A stretch of 64,000 nt of DNA from positions 1 to 64,000 of the forward strand of contig JADHVO010000007.1 of assembly GCA_016783965.1 (NCBI GenBank), read 5' to 3'. The stretch is from Alphaproteobacteria bacterium (GTDB lineage Bacteria > Pseudomonadota > Alphaproteobacteria > Micropepsales > Micropepsaceae). Under the pieces are notes generated by a model. That model made no database searches, was not told the origin of the DNA, and saw only the letters and a list, made by a program, of their open reading frames with translations. Positions 44,712 through 53,454 of the stretch are shown piece by piece. Position 1 is the first letter of the stretch, and every line of letters begins with the position of its first letter. The position numbers were made by a program, and so were the translations under genes.

Positions 44712-45662
44712 GTGACGACACGCCCGCCGACCAAAAGCATCCGCAGCTGGACCACCGACACGCGCCGCTGGGACGTCTACCGGCCACGCGACGGCGACAT
44801 CGTCGTTGCCACGCCAGCCAAGTGCGGCACGACCTGGATGATCCAGATCGCGAACCTGCTGGTCGGGCAATCGCCCGAGCCCAAGCCGATCTGGAGCCTC
44901 TCTCCCTGGCTCGACGTGCGCGACTATCCCGTGGAGGAACTGCTCGCCAATCTGGAAAGCCAGACCCGCCGCCGCGTGATCAAGACCCACACGCCGTCCG
45001 ACGCGATGCCGCTGCACGACAGCGTCCGCTACATCCACGTCGCGCGCGGCGGCCTTGACGCGTTCATGTCATGGCACAACCACGTCACGTCCTACACCGC
45101 GCTGGCGCTGGGCGAGATGGACGCAATCGGCCTCCAGGACGAGATCATCGCCCGTCCATATCCGCGTCCCGCCCTTGGTCTCCGCGACTTCTTCCACGCC
45201 TGGATGACCGAAGGGGACGGCGCGCGCCTCGCCGACGACATGCCGGCGGCGCGCTACTTTGCCATCGAGCGCAGCTTCTGGGCCGACCGCCGCCGCGAGA
45301 ACGTGCTGCTGGTCCACTACAACGACCTGAAGGCTGACCTCGACGCCGAGATGCGCCGCGTCTCCGCCTTCCTCAATATCCCGATCGACGAGCAGCTCTG
45401 GCCGTCCCTCGTCGAAGCCGCCCGCTTCGAGAACATGCGCGAGGCGGGCCCCACGCTCATGCCGGGCGGCAGGGGCACCTGGCAGAACGGCCATGAATCC
45501 TTCTTCCACGCCGGCACCAATGCCCGCTGGCGCACGGTGCTGACACCGGACGACATCGCTCTGTTTGAAGATAGGCTCGCACGCGAGACCTCGCCCGCGC
45601 TGGCGCGATGGCTCGCCGGCGGGCGGCGCGACGCCGGCGATCCCCGCCAAACGGAAGACTGA
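44712..45662 (+). CDS. Sulfotransferase domain (PF00685-type) protein
   Basis: A 316-residue protein with the PAPS loop TPAKCGTTWM (34-43), a WxLSPWLD segment, HTPSDAMP and the 3'-phosphate motif IHVARGGLDAFMSWHNH, then the terminal GRGTWQNGH (RKG-x-WK-like) loop. This layout is that of small-molecule (cytosolic) sulfotransferases, unlike the one at 17 kb. GTG start chosen by the motif distance; acceptor unknown. Confidence 0.85.
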   Translation: MTTRPPTKSIRSWTTDTRRWDVYRPRDGDIVVATPAKCGTTWMIQIANLLVGQSPEPKPIWSLSPWLDVRDYPVEELLANLESQTRRRVIKTHTPSDAMPLHDSVRYIHVARGGLDAFMSWHNHVTSYTALALGEMDAIGLQDEIIARPYPRPALGLRDFFHAWMTEGDGARLADDMPAARYFAIERSFWADRRRENVLLVHYNDLKADLDAEMRRVSAFLNIPIDEQLWPSLVEAARFENMREAGPTLMPGGRGTWQNGHESFFHAGTNARWRTVLTPDDIALFEDRLARETSPALARWLAGGRRDAGDPRQTED

Positions 45663-45681
45663 AGATGGTGGAGGACTGATC

Positions 45682-46371
45682 ATGGTGTTCACCGGCTTTC
45701 CGAAGGACTTCTTCGCCTTCTTCAAGGAGCTCAAGGCAAACAACGAACGCCCCTGGTTCGAGGACAACAAGCAGCGCTTCCGCGAGTCCGTACAGGCGCC
45801 GATGTCCGAATTCATAGAGGCGATGCGCCCGCGTCTTGCAAAGGTCTCGAAGAACTTCGTCGCCGACCCGAGGCCCAACGGCGGCTCCATGTTCCGCATC
45901 TACCGCGACGTGCGCTTCTCCAGGGACAAACGTCCGTACAAGGAGCATGCCGCCTGTCACTTCCGCCACGCCGCGGGCAAGGACGTGCACGCCCCCGGCT
46001 TCTACATGCATTTCGGGGACGACGAGGTGTTCTTCGGCGGCGGCATGTACATGCCGGACCCCAAGGCCCTCAACCACATCCGCGACGCCATCGTCGCCAG
46101 GCCCGCCGCATGGAAGGCGGTCAAGTCCGACAGAGCGTTCAGCAAGCTCGGCGGCCTCGGCCAGGACCACAAGCTCAGCAAGGCGCCGCGCGGCTACGAT
46201 CCCGACCACCCGCTGATCGACGATGTAAAGCTCAAGAGCTTCTTCGTCATGGACGATGGCAGCATCAGGCTCGCGCAATCGGCCAAGCTGCCCGATGCGG
46301 TGGCCGATACCTTCGCCGCCGCGAAGCCGCTGATGAAGTTCCTCTGCGCCGCACAGGGTGTTCCGTTCTGA
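45682..46371 (+). CDS. DUF2461 (TIGR02453) family protein
   Basis: A 229-residue protein with the family patterns FFKELKANNERPWFEDNKQRF, RIYRDVRFSRDKRPYKEH and GFYMHFGDDEVFFGGGMYMP. Function unknown; found in many bacteria and fungi. GGAGG lies 6 bases before the ATG, 19 bases after the sulfotransferase stop, so co-transcription is likely. Confidence 0.88.
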   Translation: MVFTGFPKDFFAFFKELKANNERPWFEDNKQRFRESVQAPMSEFIEAMRPRLAKVSKNFVADPRPNGGSMFRIYRDVRFSRDKRPYKEHAACHFRHAAGKDVHAPGFYMHFGDDEVFFGGGMYMPDPKALNHIRDAIVARPAAWKAVKSDRAFSKLGGLGQDHKLSKAPRGYDPDHPLIDDVKLKSFFVMDDGSIRLAQSAKLPDAVADTFAAAKPLMKFLCAAQGVPF

Positions 46372-46395
46372 CGCGCCTGCGATAAGTTGAGAATC

Positions 46396-46956
46396 ATGAG
46401 CGATCCGATCGTCCCGGCCCCCATCTCGCCCGCCCCTCCGCCTCCGGCGCCCGCCCGGTCCAATGCCGACCAGCGCTGGAGGTTCATCCGCGACGTCGGC
46501 GTGTTCGAGCTCAAGCTCGCGCTCAACAACCTGCACAATTTCTTCCAGATCCCGCTCACGCTGGCAGTGGCCGCGTTCGATCTCGTGGTCCGCAGCAAGA
46601 ACGGCGAGGGCGAGCGCTTCTACAAGCTGGTGGAGATGGGCCGCACCATCGACGACTCCATCGACATCTACTCGATTGTCGCGCACCGTGAGCGCAAGCT
46701 GAACGACGACTACACCGTCGACGCGGTCCTCGGGAAACTGGAAGACGTCGTCATCAAGGAATACGAGAAGGGCGGCACCGCCGCTTCCATCAAGGCCGCG
46801 GTCGACCGCGCCATCGACGGCATGCAGACCAGGACCGGCGAACATGCCAGCCGCATGGCCGACGTGGTGAAGAACGCAGCCGACAAGATCCACGACTCCA
46901 TGTCGAAGATGGAAGGCGGCCAGCCGGCGCCGCCTCCGCCGCCCGGCCAGCCCTAG
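46396..46956 (+). CDS. Hypothetical Pro-capped helical protein
   Basis: A 186-residue protein with Pro-rich ends (PAPPPPAPA near 15, PPPPPGQP at the end) around a helical middle: FELKLALNNLHNFFQIPLTLAVAAFDLV (possibly membrane-associated) and an amphipathic C-terminal helix. No family recognised. It follows the DUF2461 gene by 24 bases and converges with the P450 gene. Confidence 0.6.
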   Translation: MSDPIVPAPISPAPPPPAPARSNADQRWRFIRDVGVFELKLALNNLHNFFQIPLTLAVAAFDLVVRSKNGEGERFYKLVEMGRTIDDSIDIYSIVAHRERKLNDDYTVDAVLGKLEDVVIKEYEKGGTAASIKAAVDRAIDGMQTRTGEHASRMADVVKNAADKIHDSMSKMEGGQPAPPPPPGQP

Positions 46957-48315
46957 CTACGCCGCCGGATTGCGCAGGCCGTTCACCCGCACCTTGAAGC
47001 TCATCGCCGGCCCCGGCGTCGGTGCCGTCTTGGTCTTGAGCACATAGTCCCGCCGCACCAGCGACAGGTCGAGCCGGTGGAACAGCCTAGCCATGGTCAG
47101 CAGCATCTGCACCTCGGCTAGGCTTTTTCCTAAGCAGGTGTGCGGCCCGCGGCCGTAAGGCGAATACACGCCCGACTTCAGGTGCTCGGCGCGCTCCCTG
47201 CTGAAGCGGTCGATGTCGAATCGCTCCGGCTCCGGATAATGCTCCTCCAGGAAATGCGGCACGCTGGTCGCGACGAACAGCATCTCGCCCGCGGCGATGC
47301 GGTGGCCGCCGAAGGTGAACGGCCGCGCCGCGGTGCGCATCTGCGCCACTGCTATGGGATAGAGCCGCATCGCCTCCTGGATCGCGGCATGGGTCGCGGG
47401 CAGGCGCTGGAACACATCCTCCTCCGCGCCGATGCCTTCCGCGAAGTAGCGGTCGGTTTCCGCCTGTATGCGCGCCAGCACCTCCGGATGCTTCAGCACG
47501 AGGTACAGGCACGCCGCCGTCGTGTTCGCGACCGTATCGAGGCCGGCGATGTACGGACCCATCAGCGTCAGCCCCAGATCCTGCCGCGGAATCAGCTCCG
47601 GCTCGGCCGCATGCGCCTGCATGATGTCGCTGACCAGGATGCCGCCCGTGTTCTCCGCGTCCCCCTGCCGGTTAACCAGCGTTTCGCCCAGTTCGCGCAT
47701 GCGCGCCTTGGCGCGGCGATATCCGGGCGACAGCAGGTAGAACCAGGGCCGCTGCCGCGTCACGAGCACGTTCAGGATGTATTTAATGGTCGTGCGGATG
47801 GCGCGCACATACTCGAGCGGCGCGACGCCTGTCAGGATGCGGCCCAGCTGCTCCGTCACCATGTACTGCATCGCCTGCACTGTCGGCACGCGCGCGCCCG
47901 GCGTCCAGTCCCGCGCGATCGCGCTGTCGGTGATCGCGATCAGCTCGCCGAAGCGTCCGCTCAGCGCCGTGCGCGAGTAGCCGCGCTTCATCACGTCGCG
48001 CAGGCGGGCATGCATCTGACCGTCCTCGCCCGGAAGCGTGCGCGTCGCGGCGAACTCGTCGACCAGTCCCTGCCAGAACTCGCGCGAGCGCAGCGACTCG
48101 CGCCCCTCGCGCGTTGCCATGAAATTCGCGGCCTCCGCGCCGGCCAGCACCGTGTGCGTCCGCCCCATCAGGGCGATGCGGAAAACCGGACCATGCCGCC
48201 GGTAGCAGTCGACGAAGAAACGGGCCGGATCGCGCGCCATCGCGAAGGTGTTGCCGATCCCGGGCCAGCGCCAGGCTTTGGGTATGCTGGGTTGCGATGA
48301 TTCAAGGATCGCCAT
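46957..48315 (-). CDS. Cytochrome P450
   Basis: A 452-residue P450: I-helix AGLDTVANTT with the acid/alcohol pair, K-helix EAMR with the ExxR motif, and the heme-ligand loop YGRGPHTCLGKSLAEVQ (Phe replaced by Tyr). No membrane anchor or fused reductase; it would need a ferredoxin and reductase encoded elsewhere. Substrate unknown. The ATG (MAILESS) is chosen; the frame runs on upstream without a start supported by a ribosome site. Confidence 0.92.
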   Translation of the reverse strand: MAILESSQPSIPKAWRWPGIGNTFAMARDPARFFVDCYRRHGPVFRIALMGRTHTVLAGAEAANFMATREGRESLRSREFWQGLVDEFAATRTLPGEDGQMHARLRDVMKRGYSRTALSGRFGELIAITDSAIARDWTPGARVPTVQAMQYMVTEQLGRILTGVAPLEYVRAIRTTIKYILNVLVTRQRPWFYLLSPGYRRAKARMRELGETLVNRQGDAENTGGILVSDIMQAHAAEPELIPRQDLGLTLMGPYIAGLDTVANTTAACLYLVLKHPEVLARIQAETDRYFAEGIGAEEDVFQRLPATHAAIQEAMRLYPIAVAQMRTAARPFTFGGHRIAAGEMLFVATSVPHFLEEHYPEPERFDIDRFSRERAEHLKSGVYSPYGRGPHTCLGKSLAEVQMLLTMARLFHRLDLSLVRRDYVLKTKTAPTPGPAMSFKVRVNGLRNPAA

Positions 48316-48471
48316 GTTCACCGCTCGTGCCGTCGCTTCGCGAGCGAGCCTGCCCCCGCCCACGGCAGCCCGCAAGCCACCCGCCCGCGAAGCGGCGCCG
48401 CGGGTTGCCGCCGCTGCCGAACGGGCGCATTGCTGCCACGATCCGGCACACCGGCGGAGCAGGGTAGGGCC

Positions 48472-49096
48472 ATGGGCAAGATCGTTCTCTACTTCTCTGT
48501 CGCCAGCCGGTCCTTCATCCCGCTGTGGATGCTCGAGGAGCTCGGCATCCCGTTCGATATCGCCGACACCGACATCCGCAAGCGCAAGCACAAGCGGCCC
48601 GAGTACCTGAAGATCAACCCGATGGGGAAAGTACCGGCGCTGAGCGACGACGGCGTGGTCATCACCGAGGCCCCCGCGATCTGCCTCCACCTTGCCGACA
48701 GGTACGGCTACGGCACCTTCGCGCCGAAGATCGAGGATCCCGACCGCGGCCCGTACCTCAAGTGGATGGTCTTCTCGACCGCGGTGTTCGAGCCCGCCGC
48801 CTGGCTGCCGCCGGCGGTAACCGAAAGCCGACCGCAGCGGCTATGGCTGGGGCCATCCGGACGGGGTGTTCGAGTTGCTGGAAACCACGCTCACCAAAGG
48901 CCCGTGGCTGCTCGGCGAGCGCTTCAGCGCCGCCGACATCGCGCTCGGAGGCCTGTTCGGCATCGCCTGGTTCAACAACCGCATCCCCGACCGCCCGGTG
49001 TTCCGCGCGTACTTCGACCGCATGAACACCCGCCCCGCCTACCAGCGAGCCGGGCAGCGGACCTGGCCGCCGGAGTTGTTCAAGCAGCAGCCATAA
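48472..49096 (+). pseudogene. Glutathione S-transferase, one-base frameshift
   Basis: The first frame gives a complete thioredoxin-like N domain (MGKIVLYFSVASRSFIPLWML, then NPMGKVPAL and the TEAPAICLHLAD motif) and ends in garbage after PPAVTE. The next frame gives KADRSGYGWGHPDG, FELLETTLTKGPWLLGERFSAADI and the rest of the C domain. Joining them at GAAAGCC (48823-48829) restores a normal 207-residue GST; loss of one A from GAAAAGCC explains the shift. It is either a recent pseudogene or an assembly error. Confidence 0.85.
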
Positions 49097-49103
49097 CCAC
49101 CTT

Positions 49104-49201
49104 CCCTCTTATGGGGAGAGTCTAAGCGCGCAGCGCTTTTCGGGTGCGGTGCGATCTTGCCGATGATCTCTCCTATCACCACGGCCGGGCTTGACCCGGC
49201 C
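49104..49201. repeat. Dispersed palindromic repeats
   Basis: A first unit (TCCCTCTTATGGGGAGA then AAGCGCGCAGCGCTTTT) resembles the element between kamA and its ATP-grasp neighbour. A second unit is the perfect palindrome GGCCGGG-CTTGA-CCCGGCC (49183-49201), a motif common between genes in alphaproteobacteria. They fill the gap before the IS remnants. Confidence 0.55.
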
Positions 49202-49261
49202 ACCCAGCGCGTCGCGCAACCGCGCTGGCCACTGCCGCGCGCTGGCGCCCTTTTTCCATTG

Positions 49262-49617
49262 CAATTTGCAGGCTGCACAAGTCGCTGCGCACGACCCCGG
49301 CTCAAGCCGCTGTCACCGATGAATTGCTGGACATGACGCATCTGTGCCATCTTATCAATGCTGCGAACCCGCCTAAGCCACGCGGGCGATATCGGAAAAC
49401 GGCAGAAGGGAATTAGCCCTTCCACCTGGGGGAGTCTTTATGTCGGAAAATGAGGGGCAACTGGAAGGTCGTCCGGACGCGCAAGCGCGTAACGAATGGA
49501 CCACGCCTTCGTTTACCAAACACAATGCGAAGGATGCGGAGTTATTCACTCGACCCGGCGTCGATGGGGACGGACTTTCCTAGCGCGCCAGCGAATTTTC
49601 AAACTGAGACACTACCC
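49262..49617 (+). mobile_element. IS1-like element remnant, copy 1 (right end)
   Basis: The last about 50 codons of an IS1-family-like transposase (CRLHKSLRTTPAQAA... to a stop at 49414-49416) are left, identical over about 40 bases to the intact end of copy 2 at 50104. They are followed by about 180 bases with a small peptide gene and the end sequence TTCAAACTGAGACACTACCC (49598-49617). The rest of this copy is gone. Confidence 0.7.
49440..49583 (+). CDS. Candidate RiPP (lasso-like) precursor peptide, second copy
   Basis: A 47-residue ORF with GGGGGAG 5 bases before the ATG. It aligns without gaps for 34 residues with the peptide at 12311-12457: EW (19-20), PS (23-24), NA (29-30) and DAE (32-34) are identical, and the tail ends VDGDGLS like PDGHGGAS. 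It lies between the transposase end and the right end of IS copy 1, so it may be an IS passenger. No maturation enzyme is near it. Confidence 0.5.
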   Translation: MSENEGQLEGRPDAQARNEWTTPSFTKHNAKDAELFTRPGVDGDGLS

Positions 49618-50258
49618 GAAATCTGGTCCTTCTGCGTCGCCAAGAGGGCAACGTCCGGAAGATGAAAACCGTCAACCCCGGACGCGGGCGACGCGTGGAC
49701 CTTCACGGCGCTGGATCGCGATACCAAGATGATGGTGACTTGGTTCGTTGGTGATCGCAGCGGCGACAGTGCAGAACAATTCCTGACGGACGCCGTATCG
49801 CGCATCACGCCAAGACCTTCGGCACATGGGAAGGCAATAGCTACGGGCAAATCATCAAGAAGTGCGCCCAGACTTCCGACCGTCACCCGGAGCGCAAGTA
49901 TAGCCCCGGTGTCTGTATCTCAGCGGAGCGCGAAGAGAAGTTCGGCGCACCGGATACGTCCATGATCTCGACCAGCCATGTCGAACGCATGAACCTCAAC
50001 ATGCGGATGGGGATGCGCCGCTTCACCCGCCTCACCAATGCCTTCAGCAAGAAGTGGGAGAACCACTGCTATGCGCTGGCGCTGTACTTCTCCCACTACA
50101 ACTTTTGCAGGCTGCACAAGTCGCTGCGCACGACCCCGGCTCAGGCCGCTGGTGTCACTGATGAATTGCTGGACATGACGCACCTGTGCCAGCTTATCGA
50201 CGTTGCGAACCCGGCCAAGCCGCGCGGGCCGTACAAGAAGAAGGAAGCGGTGGCGTGA
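49618..50258 (+). pseudogene. IS1-like transposase, copy 2, 5'-truncated and frameshifted
   Basis: Begins directly after the end sequence of copy 1 inside the catalytic region (EIWSFCVAK), continues DAWTFTALDRDTKMMVTWFVGDRSG in one frame and, after an internal loss and shift, SMISTSHVERMNLNMRMGMRRFTRL... to KPRGPYKKKEAVA in another. This is the DDE transposase type with the ST-VER-N motif of IS1-like elements. An early stop after about 15 codons and the missing N terminus leave it inactive. Confidence 0.8.
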
Positions 50259-50413
50259 ACACCTACACGTTCGGTGCAATCTGTGTCGGCGGGAGCGCGC
50301 TCATATTGCTATGGCGGTTCTACAGGATGGGCAAGGTTCGCCTTCGCTATGCCTACCTTCTTGCTGCTATCGCGCTGGCGGCCTTGTCGGCGTACTACGC
50401 GCTACGGGCATAG
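50255..50413 (+). CDS. Small membrane protein at the IS right end
   Basis: A 52-residue ORF starting at a GTG that overlaps the transposase stop (GTGA), with two hydrophobic segments (FGAICVGGSALILLW and YLLAAIALAALSAYYAL) around a basic loop. It ends 3 bases before the sequence leading into the end TTCAAACTGAGACACTACCC (50417-50436). It may be a passenger of the IS. No homolog is recognised. Confidence 0.45.
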   Translation: MNTYTFGAICVGGSALILLWRFYRMGKVRLRYAYLLAAIALAALSAYYALRA

Positions 50414-50416
50414 AAA

Positions 50417-50436
50417 TTCAAACTGAGACACTACCC
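50417..50436 (+). repeat. IS right-end sequence, copy 2
   Basis: TTCAAACTGAGACACTACCC is identical to 49598-49617 and in the same orientation. Each copy follows a transposase 3' end by 160-180 bases, so these are two right ends, not an inverted pair; no left end was found. Confidence 0.65.
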
Positions 50437-50491
50437 ACTCCTTGTAAGAACAAAAAGTGAACATATATGTGGGTGGAAGGGGAGAAATTTT

Positions 50492-50854
50492 ATGAGGAAA
50501 AAGATGTCCATCGCCGAACGCCTCGCCCGCCGGCGTGGGCCCCGGTCTCGGGTGGCATCGAAGGCGATTACGCAATCGCGTCAGGCTGTTGACCCCCAGA
50601 TCGCCCCGGAATTGAACCGCGAATTAAGGGTTTCGCCCTCCACCCGCCGCGGCGCGCCCAAGGGCAACAAGAACCGGCTGGTCCACGGCAGGTTCACGGC
50701 CAAACGGCTCGCGTTCTACGCCGAGGTTCGCGCCCATGTTCGTCACGGCAATTGGCTGGTGCGGCAGGTGCGCGAGACGCTGCCGCAAAGCAAAAGCGGC
50801 CGCCGGTCCTGGCCGTTCCGGCGCCGCCACATCGTCGACAGGATCGACGAATGA
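50492..50854 (+). CDS. Small basic hypothetical protein (GAPKGNKN motif)
   Basis: A 120-residue basic protein with GAPKGNKNRLVHGRFTAKRLAFYAEVRAHVR, a pattern seen in small proteins encoded near mobile or accessory regions of alphaproteobacteria. GGGGAG lies 8 bases before the ATG. It lies directly after the IS remnants and converges with the deacetylase gene. Function unknown. Confidence 0.65.
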   Translation: MRKKMSIAERLARRRGPRSRVASKAITQSRQAVDPQIAPELNRELRVSPSTRRGAPKGNKNRLVHGRFTAKRLAFYAEVRAHVRHGNWLVRQVRETLPQSKSGRRSWPFRRRHIVDRIDE

Positions 50855-50856
50855 GA

Positions 50857-51891
50857 TCAGGCGGCGCTCTCGAACCCTTCCAGCACGTTCACCGTGATGG
50901 CTGCGAGCGCGTCGAGATTGTAGCCGCCCTCGAAGTTGAACACCGTCGGCAGTTTCAGCCCCGCGATCGCTTCGCCCATGCGCAGGTAGTCCTCGGCGCG
51001 CAGCTTGAACTTGCTGATCGGGTCGGCCTCGAAACTGTCCAGTCCCAGCGACACCAGCAGCACGTCGGGCCCGAACGCGCGGATTTTCTTCGCCGCCTTG
51101 TCCAGCGCCCACGAATACGCATCCCACGCGGAATACATCGGCAGCGGCAGGTTAAGATTGGCGCCTTCGCCGCGCCCCTCGCCATGCTCGTCCGCGAAGC
51201 CCAGGAAATGCGGATAGGCGAACGACGGATCGCCGTGGATCGACACGAACAGCACGTCATCGCGGCCATAGAAGATGCTCTGCGTCCCGTTGCCGTGGTG
51301 ATAGTCGACGTCCAGCACCGCGGGCTTCAGCCCGTGATCCACGCACCACTGCGCCGCGATCGCAATATTGTTCAGATAGCAATAGCCGCCGAACACGTCG
51401 GCACTCGCGTGATGCCCCGGCGGCCGCGCCAGCGCGAACGCCGCGCGCTCGCCGCTCTTGATCGCCTCGGCCGCGCTGAGCGCGCAATTGGCCGCTGCGA
51501 GGCTCGCGCTCCAGGTGCCGCGCACGATCGGCGTCGCGGTGTCGAAGGCATAGGTGCCGAGCCGCGATTCCACGTCGCCTTGAAACCGGTTCTTCATCCC
51601 GCGCCCCGGCCATGCCGACGGGATTGCGGGCGGCGCGCCCTCGCCATAGCGCTTGCGCCACAACGAACTGGCTTCGCTCAGGAAGGTCACCAGCCCCGCA
51701 TCGTGCACGCGCGACACCGGCTCCATCCCGAAATCGCGCGGCGGCAGCAGCGCACCGATCTTGCGCCGCTCGGCCTCCGCACGCACGCGCTCGACTCGCT
51801 CCGGCACCTCGACAGCGGGCGCCATGCGCCCCTGTTCGAACTCCTGCGGCGGCTCGTGTTCCAGATGCGCGGGCGAATAGAAAATCTTCAT
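50857..51891 (-). CDS. Histone deacetylase family / acetylpolyamine amidohydrolase
   Basis: A 344-residue arginase-fold zinc hydrolase: RPPGHHASADVFGGYCYLNNIAIAA (catalytic HH pair), LDVDYHHGNGTQSIFY (zinc Asp and His) and SLGLDSFEADP (second zinc Asp). Bacterial members remove acetyl groups from polyamines or lysines. All metal ligands are present. The ATG is MKIFYSP, a typical start. It is divergent from the HpaB-like gene. Confidence 0.9.
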   Translation of the reverse strand: MKIFYSPAHLEHEPPQEFEQGRMAPAVEVPERVERVRAEAERRKIGALLPPRDFGMEPVSRVHDAGLVTFLSEASSLWRKRYGEGAPPAIPSAWPGRGMKNRFQGDVESRLGTYAFDTATPIVRGTWSASLAAANCALSAAEAIKSGERAAFALARPPGHHASADVFGGYCYLNNIAIAAQWCVDHGLKPAVLDVDYHHGNGTQSIFYGRDDVLFVSIHGDPSFAYPHFLGFADEHGEGRGEGANLNLPLPMYSAWDAYSWALDKAAKKIRAFGPDVLLVSLGLDSFEADPISKFKLRAEDYLRMGEAIAGLKLPTVFNFEGGYNLDALAAITVNVLEGFESAA

Positions 51892-51986
51892 GCGGGCATT
51901 AGTCCGCCGCGCCGCCGCTACGTCAACCGCCGCTGCCGCCGCACATCGGCTTTCGCTAACATTCCGCGCAATAACGGGAGGCGAAC

Positions 51987-53399
51987 ATGGGTTTGATGAG
52001 ACCCGACCAATACGTCGCGAGCCTGAACGACGGTCGCGTCACCTACTGGGATGGCGACGATATCCCCGACATCACGAAGCATCCGCGCTTCCGCGTGCCC
52101 ATTGCCAACACCGCTGCCGACTACAATTACGACGATCCAAAGCTCGGCGAGATCCGCCGCTACAGGACCGAGGACGGCGGCTGGGCCCACCGCATCTTCC
52201 AGATTCCGCGCAACGAGGAGGAGCTGCAAAAGCGCGTCGAACTTCTCAGTCACACCTCCATCGGCACCGCGGTCTCGTCGGTGTTCATGGCGCTGATGAG
52301 CGTCAAGGACCAGGTCGCGGCGGTGAACCCGCAATACGCGCAGAACATCGAGCGCATATACAAATATTGCCGCGACAACGACCTGCGGGGCGCCGAGGTC
52401 ATCACCGACCCGAAGGGCGACCGCAAGCGCCGCGCGCACGAGCAGGACGATCCCGACCTCTATGTCCGCATTGTCGAGCGGCGCAAGGACGGCATCGTGG
52501 TGCGCGGCGCCAAGCTGCACATCACCGCCGCGAGCGTGATCCACGAACTGGTCGTGATGCCGACCAAGGGCATGCGCCAGGACGAGACCGACTACGCCGT
52601 GTCGTTCTCGATCCCCGTCAACACGCCCGGCGTGAAGATCATCAACCGCAACTTCGCCCCCGCCGAGCTCAACGCCTTCGATTATCCTGCCAGCTCGCAT
52701 CACTCGATGCCGGAAGGCTTCGTCGTGTTCGACGATGTGTTCGTGCCGTGGGATCGCGTGTTCCTCGCGGGCGAGGTGCAGCTAGCCTCCGCGCTCGCCC
52801 GTTCGCTGGGCTTGTGGGAGCGCACCGGCGGCGTGATCGGCGCGGTCGACACCTCGGAGCTGTTCGTCGGCCTCGCGCAACTCGTGACCGAGATGCAGGG
52901 CAAGGAGAACGACGCGGTCGCGCAGTCCTCGATCGCCGAGCTGATCACCTATGCCCAGATGCTCAAGATGTCCCTCGACTATGCCTGCCGGCACTATGAG
53001 AAGACCGAGAGCGGCATGGTCTATCCCAACACGCTCGCGATCAACGCGGCCAAGTACTACTACGCCGCCAACTACCATCAGACGGTGAAGTACCTGCACG
53101 ATCTCTCCGGCGGTCTGGTGCTGACGCTCCCGTCGGAAGCCGACCTGCGCAATCCCGAAAGCGGCAAGTACATCCGCAAATACCTGCACACCAAGCCGAA
53201 CGTCGACGTCGAGCAGCGCATGCGCGTCTACAACCTGATCCGCGACCTGACGGCCGACGCCTATGGCGGCTGGCACTTCGTGGTGGCGTTGCAAGCCGGC
53301 GGCGGGCTGCCCGCCCAGCGCTTCATGATGACGCGCACCTATGACATCGCGGCGGCCAAGAAGAAGGCGCTGATCGCCGCGGGCGCGAAAGTCCAATAG
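51987..53399 (+). CDS. HpaB-family FAD-dependent enzyme (4-hydroxyphenylacetate 3-hydroxylase type)
   Basis: A 470-residue acyl-CoA-dehydrogenase-fold protein with the HpaB N domain (MRPDQYVASLNDGRVTYWDGDDIPDITKHP), the FAD region SVIHELVVMPTKGM and C domain NAAKYYYAANYHQTVKYLHDLSGG. Cys/His ligands of the Fe-S 4-hydroxybutyryl-CoA dehydratase branch are not seen, so a flavin-dependent aromatic hydroxylase is more likely. No HpaC-type reductase is adjacent. GGGAGG precedes the ATG. Confidence 0.82.
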   Translation: MGLMRPDQYVASLNDGRVTYWDGDDIPDITKHPRFRVPIANTAADYNYDDPKLGEIRRYRTEDGGWAHRIFQIPRNEEELQKRVELLSHTSIGTAVSSVFMALMSVKDQVAAVNPQYAQNIERIYKYCRDNDLRGAEVITDPKGDRKRRAHEQDDPDLYVRIVERRKDGIVVRGAKLHITAASVIHELVVMPTKGMRQDETDYAVSFSIPVNTPGVKIINRNFAPAELNAFDYPASSHHSMPEGFVVFDDVFVPWDRVFLAGEVQLASALARSLGLWERTGGVIGAVDTSELFVGLAQLVTEMQGKENDAVAQSSIAELITYAQMLKMSLDYACRHYEKTESGMVYPNTLAINAAKYYYAANYHQTVKYLHDLSGGLVLTLPSEADLRNPESGKYIRKYLHTKPNVDVEQRMRVYNLIRDLTADAYGGWHFVVALQAGGGLPAQRFMMTRTYDIAAAKKKALIAAGAKVQ

Positions 53400-53454
53400 G
53401 CGTGTCGCACCCGCGGGAGTAGAGTTCCTCCGACCTTGAAGCCGGAGGATAGTC

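Noticed and set aside
51987..53399. 4-hydroxybutyryl-CoA dehydratase (AbfD)
   Set aside because: The Cys/His ligands for its Fe-S cluster are not visible; HpaB-type flavoenzyme is the better call.
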